In this document: positions 52,266 through 60,845 of the stretch, in pieces
Numbering within the stretch: the first letter of the stretch is position 1
Layout of the letters: each line of letters begins with the position of its first letter
Source of the DNA: Lagopus muta
Lineage: Eukaryota; Chordata; Aves; Galliformes; Phasianidae
NCBI RefSeq assembly: GCF_023343835.1
Contig: NC_064439.1
Coordinates: 31,039,933-31,103,932, forward strand
DNA length: 64,000 nt
Reading direction: 5' to 3'
Notes under the pieces: generated by a model
Database searches by the model: none
What the model saw: the letters and a program-made list of their open reading frames with translations, nothing else
What the model was told of the DNA's origin: nothing
Translations under genes and position numbers: made by a program

Positions 52266-53671
52266 CAGTTCGTTTCCTGGACACAAAGAACTTCATTAAA
52301 AAAATTCACTTGCATTGAATGCCATTGGATGCACAAATCATCATTATGAGATTGGTAGTAACGATGATAAACACAGCAAAGAAACTGATGCTATATTGTA
52401 TATAATTTATGTGGTGATTAAGACAATATATTTTAGGGATTACCAACTAAAGAAATAATCTGGAATTCCAGTAGTCTGAAGGTTGATATAGCTGTTGTTG
52501 CCAGTCAGACATAGGTAAACTGAAGGACAAAGAACGCCAGACTTGAAGAGTCCACCAGCAATCAGCTTAAAACGTCATTTACAAAATATACTGTCTCCAA
52601 GTCTTTTGTTTGAACTACTCAACAACAATTCCCCACAGTGGCAAAAGAAACTAACTCAAAGAAAAAGCTCTTCTGTGGGCACATCTGTTCCTTTTGTCAT
52701 TAAAATAGTCATCAGAGCAATGATGAAGACACTCAGAATTTAGACCCAGAAACTGTGCAGTCCCTAAGACAAAGCAAAAGCTGGAGAAGTTTACTCTTGC
52801 CAGTAGACAATTATTTCAGTAATGCGGTGGTGATGGCAAATATAGGATATTTGTTTTGTTTATGTTCTTCATTATGTTTTACACCCAGAACTGTGATGGG
52901 ACTGAAAGCTACACCATACTCATTCCAACATTTTGTACACTGGAGTGCCTGCTCCTCTACACCTTCAATACCCATGCAGAAGCCCTAGCAAAAGCAGAAG
53001 ACTCTGGAGGCACACCTGTACCGTGCAACTTGTAGCACAGCAGGGAACTGTCACAATATTAGCAAATCCAGTCTCTGCATTTTTACTGAGAAGAGCATCA
53101 GGCTTAATAGAAGCCACTTACTTGAGCAAGATCTATGTCATCAAAGGCAAATTTCAAAGCTTTGTAGAGTCATAAACCCCATTTCAAGTGAAATCCAACT
53201 GCTCAGCCCTGAAGCATGAGGGCTGGAGCTGATCAGCAATGCCAAACAGCCTTTATGCTCCCTCAAGACTGTGGTTAGACAGAAACCGAGATAATCCATG
53301 ACATAAAGCAACTCAGCTTTTATAGTTTATTTTATAGTGCCTGGCTGCCTGTGACCACTAGTCAGAACTCGCTGGAGCTTAAGTCAGGCCTGACCAGGGG
53401 CCACTCCCTCTCTGCCCTAAAATGGGAACAGTGATGCTTGGCCTGTTGTATGGGCAAAAAGGATTTAGAGTCATTTTGCACGTCAGGAAGGACGTAAAGC
53501 AATCAGAATGAACTGCATCACCGAGGTCCTAACGGCCAGCCTTGGATAGGGCATTTCTGTTATGCATGGCATATGAATGTAAGTTACAAAAAGCCTGAAA
53601 GATATAATTCCTACCAGAGGATGAAGGCTAAGTTCTGAAGTTCTAAATTCTCCTTTTAAACAACACATCTC
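52266..53671. other. Non-coding intergenic sequence
   Basis: No gene or known repeat is recognised. Confidence 0.5.
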
Positions 53672-53705
53672 TGTTTGTTTGTTTGTTTGTTTGTTTGTTT
53701 GTTTT
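53672..53705. repeat. (TTTG)n microsatellite
   Basis: About eight perfect copies of the tetranucleotide in a row. Confidence 0.95.
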
Positions 53706-54575
53706 CCTTGACCTTAATGGGTTTGAATGAATTAAGCACTGGACAAGAGGTGATGTGCAAGCATTTGGGGCACATTCCCTGAAGGGCTTTAATAGCCAAA
53801 TAACAGCTGTGGAGGCCAGAATGAAAAACATTCAAAAAACTCCAGAGCAGTCAAAGTACTTTGTGTTTAGATATTTCTGTTACAGTCAGTAATGAGCTGC
53901 CATGTTTCACAGTTTTGGATTCAAGCTTTGAATTGAACTGTAATAAGGAACCTTAGACTTTTGCAGTAAAATGATTTCCTTTCATAGGCCATGAAGGTAA
54001 AGTCAGGACATCATTCAAGATATCAGCATAAATTCACACAACCCTTTCTCCTTATCTGGAGGACAGCCTCCCAATTGAAGGGACTGAAAGAGACGTCAAC
54101 ATGATGTTGTGAAATGCGGAATGAGATGACATTTCTGAGTTTTGTAACTCTGGCTCAAAAGTTTTTCCATTAGTATATCACAAGAAAATAAGCGAGGAAC
54201 AGAGAAGAGAGAAAGATGTGGAGTTATTTTGGGGGAATGAGAATTTCCTACTCCTGTCAGTTTTTCCACTGTAGCTGCTGGGATATGAACACCAGAAGTA
54301 TGGCTGAGAAGCCCTCGAGTCATGTTCAATTCCACTTCAACTAAATAAGATAACTGCTTGTGAAGAATTTTATAAAAAAATATGTTCAACTTGGACATTT
54401 TTTTGAGAAACTGCAAGAGGACTGTCATCTCTTTGGACCCAGGGATAGGTAATACCATGTGCTTGTGAAGTTCTTGGCACAGTCACTCGTCAGTGTAGAG
54501 CCTTTTGTAGCTACTGTATTTTGAAGACTAAATGAAAATAACTCATAACTACATGAGGACGAGATCTTACTTGAT
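53706..54575. other. Non-coding intergenic sequence
   Basis: No gene is recognised. The 120-codon minus frame at 54096-54458 has no domain. A 10-base direct repeat, GAGATCTTAC (54561-54570 and 54576-54585), straddles the start of the next CR1 copy. Confidence 0.5.
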
Positions 54576-54921
54576 GAGATCTTACACCCATCTGGAGTAC
54601 TGTGTCCAGGCCTGGGGCTGCCAGTACAGGAAGGACATGGAGCTCTTGGAGCAGATCCAGAGGAGGGTCTCTAAGATGATCAGGGGGCTGGAGTACCTCT
54701 CCTATGAGGAAAGGCTGAGGGAACTGGGATTGTTTAGCTTGGAGAAGAGAAGCCTTCAGGAAGATCTTATTGTGGCCTTTCAGTACTTGAAGGAAGCATA
54801 TAAACAGGAGTGGGAACAGCTGTTTACAAGGGTGTATAGTGATAGGACAAGGGGGAATGGTTTTAAACTGAGACAGGGGAGGTTTAGGTTAGATATTTGG
54901 AGGAAGTTTTTCACACAGTAG
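54576..54921 (+). pseudogene. CR1 ORF2 C-terminal remnant
   Basis: This is the remnant of the LINE ORF2 polyprotein (endonuclease plus reverse transcriptase). Only the segment after the RT catalytic core survives; no YxDD motif is present. The reading frame is intact for about 115 codons and then stops at TAG, about 35 residues short of the usual end. There is no promoter of its own and no sign of host use. Confidence 0.85.
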
Positions 54922-55088
54922 GTGGTGACGCACTGGAACAGGTTGCCCAGGGAGGCTGTGGATGCCCCATCCCTGGGGCTCTGTGCAGCCTGGTCTGGTG
55001 GCTGGCGACCCTGCACATAGCAGGGGGTTGAAATTAGATGAGCATTGTGGTCCTTTTCAACCCAGGCCATTCCATCATTCTATGATTT
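54576..55088 (+). repeat. CR1 LINE 3' part, sense, with ORF2 C-terminus
   Basis: This sense CR1 copy is 5' truncated. It carries the C-terminal part of ORF2 (RT thumb and tail), about 115 codons open from 54576, with the familiar motifs [37 protein letters not shown] and [13 protein letters not shown]. An in-frame TAG at 54919-54921 interrupts it, and the normal continuation VVTHWNRLPREAVDAPS follows in the same frame. The copy is therefore a pseudogene that decayed recently enough to keep its frame. After it comes the 3' UTR ('cccaggccattccatcattctatgatt') and the 3' tail. It lies about 1.1 kb upstream of the CpG island. Confidence 0.95.
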
Positions 55089-55850
55089 ACTGGTCAACCT
55101 GAGAAAGGTTGTTCACTAGCTGGCTGCTGTTCCACCATTCTTTATTTATACCCGTCATATGCTGCTTCTTTGACATCTTTGGTTGTGTAACAATCAGCTT
55201 ATCTGCTATCTGGTAGGAAGGCACAACCTGAACTGGCTGAAATGCAAATCAGTAGCTAGCAGATTTTCTGTTCAAATGCACTCAATGCCCACGAAGTTCT
55301 GGCTTTTTCTCCTCCCCCATGGCTTCCACAGCAAAGGCCAGTGTGAATTGCAGACAGCTATTATTAAGAGTTACCATATGCTGCAGCAGGCTATCGCATA
55401 TTTTTAAAACAGCATAATTACTGTTGACCTGTACACTTGGATTTTAAAATGTTTGGAAAGTTGGTGAGAGAAGGGAAAAAAAAAATGGAAGTGTGCTGGG
55501 GAATGAGGTATTGCTTTGGATAGGAATGCTTTCTTTTCTGGGGCAAACTCTGACCTGTGAGCACGCTTCAGCTTCCACGAGAATTCTGCAGGCAAAAGTG
55601 CCTTAGCATTTGCAACTCAAATTTCATTAAGTCCAAGAGTATTCAAAGGTGAAAGTCTTCACAAAATCAACCAGAAGCAGAAAGTGACAGCTAGTCTATA
55701 ATCACGGCTCAGAACAAATGAAACGTTAGACAACAGCCATGGGAAAATCCGCTTTTCCTGCAGCTCGCACCTTGGTGCTGAGGATGCAGCTGGTGGCTGG
55801 TAGTTTCCCTCTTTGGGATGCCTGCTGATCCCCTCAGGCCCAGCTCTTAC
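55089..55850. other. Non-coding 5' flank of the CpG island
   Basis: No gene is recognised. This is AT-rich sequence leading to the CA tract. There is an A9 run near 55477. Confidence 0.5.
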
Positions 55851-55852
55851 AC

Positions 55853-56225
55853 AGGCTCACACACACACTCAAACACACACACAGCCCCGCTCCCTCACAC
55901 CGCACACTCACGCTGACACACACACATCTGTGCTCACGCTGACTCTCCCCAACACAAGCGCACCCTCCTGCACGCGTCCTCATGCACGCTGCCACGCCAG
56001 CCTCACACATCCCGTCGCACACACGGATCCACACGCTCAGTCTCACGGTCTCTTACACACACGTGCGCTCACATTTGCACACGCACTCTCACACTCCTAT
56101 ACCCTCGTGCACACGCCCTCACTCGCTCTCCCTCACACCTCCACACACACACACACACACACTCTCACACACGCCGACAGACGCGCAGTTCCTCACGCAC
56201 TCACGCATTCTCACACACACGCACA
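55853..56225. repeat. Degenerate CA-rich tract at the edge of the CpG island
   Basis: About 370 bases of CACA-type repeats on the + strand are interspersed with CTCA and CACG words, including a perfect (CA)10 at 56142-56161. The tract gains CpG towards the right and merges into the island. Lack of T-led stop codons makes it open in two frames, which explains the long histidine/threonine-rich ORFs at 55813-56595 and 55982-56557. Alternating purine-pyrimidine sequence of this kind can adopt Z-DNA. I do not regard it as coding. Confidence 0.9.
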
Positions 56226-56399
56226 CCCGCAGGGGCGGGGCCGCTGCCCGGGGCGGTTGGACGGCAGAGGCGCGCGCCCCCTCACGCGCTCAGCCGTTCG
56301 CTCGGGCGGGGGTTCGGAGCGGAGAGGAGGCGCTCGCGCGCGCGCGCCGCGGAGGCGGCAGGGGGCGGGGGAGGAGGAGCGCGAGCGCGTGCTGCTGGC

Positions 56400-56591
56400 A
56401 GGCCGGCGGCGCGCGCCGAGGCGGGCGCAGAGCGGCGGGGCCGGAGCCGCGGGGGAAGCGGCGGGGGAAGCAGCGGCGGCAGCTCCGGCTCGCGCCTCCG
56501 CCAACCGTCGGCCCGCGGGCCACGGCTCCGTCGATGGGGCTGAGCGGCGCCCGCTGAGGAGGGGACGGGGAGCGGGAGCCGGTGCCGGCCG
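56400..56591 (+). other. Candidate non-coding first exon (5' UTR), 5' end unknown
   Basis: The exon 3' end is set by the donor GGCCG|GTGAGT (GT at 56592-56593), a near-perfect consensus inside the CpG island. The 5' end given is arbitrary because no initiator can be picked. The only ATG close to the donor opens a frame of seven codons, so the exon is probably untranslated and the main start lies in a later exon outside the window. The gene's identity cannot be read from this sequence. A cap-analysis or cDNA start within 56.25-56.59 kb would confirm it. Confidence 0.4.
56534..56557 (+). CDS. Possible upstream ORF (7 codons, MGLSGAR)
   Basis: ATG at 56534 is followed by GGGCTGAGCGGCGCCCGC and then TGA. 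It lies 34 bases before the donor within the presumed 5' UTR. The context (tcgATGG) has T at -3 and G at +4, so it is a weak to moderate start. If exon 1 is real, this would be a short uORF able to dampen translation. It matters only if the transcript includes it. Confidence 0.2.
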   Translation: MGLSGAR

Positions 56592-56597
56592 GTGAGT
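56592..56597 (+). other. Splice donor of candidate exon 1
   Basis: GTGAGT is preceded by CCG and matches the donor consensus at all six intronic positions (GTRAGT). It is followed 27 bases later by a 16-base G run. Confidence 0.5.
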
Positions 56598-56623
56598 TTC
56601 GATAGCGGGCGGCGCGTGTGCGT

Positions 56624-56639
56624 GGGGGGGGGGGGGGGG
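56624..56639 (+). repeat. Poly-G run (G16)
   Basis: Sixteen consecutive G lie just inside the presumed intron. It is likely length-variable and able to form a G-quadruplex. It is also a place where base-calling or assembly errors are common. Confidence 0.9.
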
Positions 56640-56923
56640 AAGAGGGAGAGCGGCGAGCCGGCGGGGAAATGGAGCGGGAGGCGGGGTCCCGCGGCCATCC
56701 GGCGCGGCTCGCTGCCCGGCGGCGGGAGCCCCGAACGCGGGGCGGGCGGAGCCGCCCGCAGGTAGCGGCGCCGTGCGGGCCTAAGGGGCGGCGGACACGG
56801 CAGGGCATGGCAGCGCCCGGCGCGGGGAAAGAGGCTGCGGGCCCCGGAGCGGGCTCGGGCTCGGCCTCCCTCCCGCCGCCCCCGGCCGTGTCCCCGCGAG
56901 CCCCGCGCCTCATCTCCCGGCCC

Positions 56924-57079
56924 GGATTACCCCCACCCACCCCCGTCCGCGTTTTCTCTCCTCCAGTGGATTACCGGAGCTCCCGCCCCTCCCCGCCCGG
57001 GATCCGCCCCCCTCCCGGGGATTATCCCCTTCCCGGCAGATTATCCCCCGCCCCGCGCCCCGCCGTGCCCCGCGGATTA
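56924..57079. promoter_or_regulatory. Cluster of GGATTA-type motifs in the CpG island
   Basis: GATTA cores with a preceding G or A occur at 56924-56929, 56968-56973, 57019-57024, 57038-57043 and 57074-57079. Most are followed by C or TCC (ggattaccccc, ggattaccgg, ggattatcccc, agattatccccc, ggattatccgc), and a further look-alike, ggatgattcc, is at 57095. In sequence of about 75% GC five such AT words are not expected by chance. GGATTA/TAATCC is the known core for bicoid-type (lysine-50) homeodomains such as OTX, PITX, CRX and GSC. A decayed minisatellite is the other explanation. Confidence 0.4.
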
Positions 57080-57460
57080 TCCGCGCTCCCTTCGGGATGA
57101 TTCCTCCCCTCCTGATCTCTGCCCGCCCCGTCCGCGGCCGCGTCCCTCCGAGGAAGTCGCCCGTTCTCCTCTTCCGTCCGCCCCTGCCCGGGAACGGGGG
57201 AAACGCGGGGGCAGCGGGTTGGGCAGAGTTCCCGTAGCGCATTCGCCTCCTCGGGCTCCGTGCGAGCCCTGCGGGCGAAGGGACGCGGTGCTGGGGCGGT
57301 ACCGCTCGTGGCGGAGTTCCGCGGGGAGATGGGTGCACCGCTCGGCGGTGGTGCAGCTGTCGGGGAGATGCCGGTTGATGGAGGAGAGCCCATCCGGAGC
57401 AACGCTCCATGGAGACGTGCGTGGTTGGGTGGTGGAAATCCAGTCTAACGCGCAAGCTGT

Positions 57461-60400
57461 GTGACAGGAGAAGACGGGTCTCTTGGAGGAAGGTGTAGTG
57501 TACGGTTGTGACACTGAAATAGGAGTGGGGAGGTACAGGGGTGACATTGCTGTTGCACGAGGGTCAGAGCGCACTTGGACAGCTGTGGTTGGCTCTGTCT
57601 GTGGCCAGAGAGAAGGTACCTTTACATCAGCTCTGATGCTCGTGTGGTTTATTGCTGTCAGTGTGCTGGCAGACAAAAAACAACTTCGTTCCTAAGGAGC
57701 GCAGATAAGGTTTATCCAGTGTGTTTGGCACCTGCGTACACTAGAGCATTCTCTTATTATCATTTCTGGTCTTATTGCACAGGAGGAGAGTTGCAGAGCT
57801 CCTTGCGGCACAAGGCCCAGGATTGCATCCATTAAACTTCCCCGACTTGGCTTGGGGAGGAGGAGGGACTGTGAGAAATTGTAGAGAGGCTGGGTGGCTA
57901 TAAATAGATGTCGGACTTAAAGGAAGCTTTGAACAAATCTTTCGTACTGCTTCTGTACAGATAGTGTCTGTTCAACCTGACAGTAGCATCGTAATGTTTC
58001 TTTTTATTTCTGCTGAGGTGGCTGGCTGTTAACACTTTGCCATGCGACCATCGATCTGCTCAATGTTTGTCACAAAATTCTTGAAAATGCTGTAAATTCT
58101 CGTTTAAATAAAGCGCTGACAATTGATGTCTACTTTGAACTAATGGTAATGTGATTTTTAAGCAACTGTTCAGAGAAATCTATGAAATCTACTTTCCTCC
58201 CTTGAAATGTTTGGAATTGATGATGTCGCTTTCCTTATTTTGTTCTCGAGCACTGCACTACAGAGATGACTTGAGATCCATATTGTTCTGAAAAATCTGC
58301 AGTACCGAGCACGATGTCACCGTAAGGCTGCTCCCATTATTAGTTTTTCATTTCTTTTCTATATGAGACACAATACTACTCTCTTCATTATTAATTTTTA
58401 CGGAACCTTCAGCATCTTGCCAGAAGTGTGTATATTCAGCTTCTCTGGATTCTGTGTGCGTTTGTTTCTGATGCTGTGGATCACTGCAGTTTCCGTTTGT
58501 CAAAGCTGCTTAATACAGAAATTATTGACAAATACACAGTACCAGCTCAGAATGATGCCTGTTCTGCTGCTAAATTAGTGGGCTAACTGTGCATACCCAA
58601 AGCCTCCAAAACGATTGAAAAGCTGTTGCAACATATGTGCAATTGGACCTTTCCTGAACTACCTCTTGTTGCTTTTTTTTCTTAAGCAAATAATGGAAGC
58701 TGTGCACATAAATCATGGTGTAATCACATATGGGTTTTTAGGTAAAATAGAAATAATGAAGAAAGTGCTGAAAATATGTCTAGCTAACATGAAGGAGTCT
58801 TACAGAGGACTAAAAGGGAAATTGAATCTCAAAAAAGAGGGAAAAAAATCAACTAATTTGTAGAAAGCTGCTTATTTAAAGCATACAATGTTAGTCTTCT
58901 TTTTTTCTTCTTCCGAATATATGCAAACCTCAACAAGATAAAGAAATGGAAATCTGGACAATCTGATTACTTCTGACATTTCTACTTGATGCTTCCCCAC
59001 AGTACAAAAGGAAATCCAAATACTCTACCAAATGATTTGGCTGGCTATGTTTTACGCTTTGAAGGATGTGATTGAGCATTGCCCTCAAACACTCAACTTA
59101 TGCTGTCACAATCAGGCTCCTGCTTGGTATTAGGTCCTCGCATTGGGTACGTCTGTGTGTAGAAACAGAGGTCAGTGATCTGAGGGAAACTTCATAGTGC
59201 CATAATGACCGGCAGAAGAGCCTTCAGTGTGAGTCTGTTCATGCAGTGACTCAGTCCCTGAATCATACCATTTTTCTAAATGTATTTATTTGTAGAATAC
59301 AGCTTTTAAAAAGTTTTGTGTCCTTTAAAACCATGCTTGATACAACCAATGCAGGCTCTTGTGAGTGCCCTCTGATGCACTGTGCAGGACACTGATCTGT
59401 AGACAAATGATGCTTTCCTCGTGCTGCAGGAAAGAGGGAATTTCCTTTGCTTTAAGAGGCAACAACAGGGCTGGATTCATGGCAGTGTTTATGGTAGCAT
59501 TTTAGGTGTTGCAGTGTCCACTTAGATGTGGAATGAATTAAGCTGTCCTCAGATTGGAAAGAATAACAGAGTCACAGAAGCTTAAATTATATGGTCTGTG
59601 TTCTGTGTTTAAGGTAAAAACAGGTAAGAATTGACTCACCCTGGTTTGAGAAATTGACTGAGTAGTAATTGTGTTACAAGATAAAGAAAAGTATCTGCTG
59701 CAGAAGGCATACTGTAGCATGGACAGATGGGTTCTCAACACCACGTGCACCTGAACTTGCTTTTTGCTGCCCGTTCTTTCTGTTGCTTTGACTTGGCTTT
59801 GAATGAGATGTTCGTGTTTTTCTCCCGAGGAAAGAAGAGCCAGTAGAGGAGGTGAAGCGTGAGAGGAAGCCAAACAGCTCGCTGCAGTGGTACACAGCCT
59901 ATGTTATGTGAACTCAGTGCCGCGCAAACTGAAGCGTGTTTGGCCTTGCATAAGTGGTGAAAAATGACTTTTTAGAACTGTCTTGCAACCAGAGCGGCAC
60001 AGACAACACTGGGGTCATTTGTGTGGAAGGATGAGGTGGAATATGATCACAGGATGAAAAGCGAGCCTGTGGGAACGTAGTTTTAGTGTCCTCCACAATA
60101 TAAAATACTCATAATGTGAAGAAAAACTGAACTTGGCTAAGTCTTACAGGTGAGAGGCAGGCTGAAATACAGACAAGCAGGCCACAGGTGCTGCTGGAGG
60201 AACGTAATGGTTTGTTTTCATGGACATGAAGCTATCAGTGTGACCTTTTTGTCACGGGACAAATAGTAGGCAGTGATTGTCTCAGAGCTTCAATTTGATG
60301 TAGGATTTCAGTTCAGTGTGTGCTAGCAAGAAGGCAGTGCCAGGTAGCTGGGCCAATCACTGGCTTTGGCTAACTCGGTACAGGTGTGACTGAAATCTTT

Positions 60401-60766
60401 CTAACCTGAGCTCAGCAAATTGTCAGAAGAATGGTTCGGGTTCAGTTGTGAGGGAGGCAGTTAAGGCCTCTTCAAAGTTAAGGCTTTATTTGGTTCCTTG
60501 GTCATTATTGCTAACCATCAAGTTTATCTCAGGTAAGCTATGACATCATGATGTTAATATGCCATTCTGTGGCTCAAAAATTTCTTTTTGACAGAATAAA
60601 GGAAGCCTGAATTATTTAGTCATGGCTGATGTCATTCTTACAAGAATAACTGACATGAAAAAGAGGTTGAGAGAGGTGTTTTTCTTATGAAAGCATTTAC
60701 CTTGCTATTTTGTGTTGGTTAGCAAAGTGATGAGTAGTATCATAGCTGTGTTAAATAAGTAAAATA
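57461..60766 (+). other. Presumed intron 1 of the CpG-island gene
   Basis: Non-coding AT-balanced sequence with residual CpG near its left end. No CR1 or other repeat is recognised and no exon with paired splice sites and a convincing frame was found. Strand and intron status rest only on the donor at 56592. Confidence 0.4.
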
Positions 60767-60845
60767 AAACATTGAAAGTTGAAGATTCTCTATTCATGTT
60801 CAATTACTGAAGATTGAAACATTGAAGATTCTTATGTTTAATTAT
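60767..60845. repeat. Imperfect tandem duplication, about 50-bp period
   Basis: aaacattgaa(agttgaag)attct..attcatgttcaatta at 60767 is repeated from 60817 as aaacattgaagattcttatgtttaatta with an 8-base gap. This is a small local duplication. Confidence 0.7.

Larger units (their letters stand above)
56226..57460. promoter_or_regulatory. CpG island promoter (TATA-less)
   Basis: About 1.2 kb is very GC-rich with dense CpG, in sharp contrast to the desert on the left. GC boxes are visible, for example GGGGCGGGGCC at 56232-56242, ggggcggggg near 56361-56370, and the self-complementary GGGCGGAGCCGCCC at 56744-56757. A (CG)n run lies at 56335-56347. No TATA box is seen at a fitting distance. Such islands mark housekeeping or developmental gene promoters in vertebrates. 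The + strand direction is inferred from the consensus donor at 56592. A divergent minus-strand transcript is possible but has no comparable splice signal. The many long frames on both strands are due to the scarcity of AT-rich stop codons. Confidence 0.88.

Noticed and set aside
55853..56250. Bidirectional promoter with a minus-strand gene running into the desert
   Set aside because: Only weak minus-strand donor look-alikes occur, all in the CA/CTCA repeat itself. No minus-strand exon is visible further left.
55813..56595. 260-codon frame over the CA tract and CpG island
   Set aside because: The composition is simply translated CACA repeat followed by Ala/Arg/Gly-rich GC sequence. A second frame is open over the same bases and a splice donor cuts it.
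56968..57060. Second exon starting at ctccag|tgg (56966)
   Set aside because: The acceptor has a fair pyrimidine tract, but no donor of quality and no meaningful frame follow within the island. Left as a possibility only.
56282..57676. Long minus-strand frames (138-216 codons) in the CpG island
   Set aside because: Stop codons are rare in sequence this GC-rich. The frames overlap each other and give Pro/Arg/Ala-rich low-complexity products without homology that I can see.
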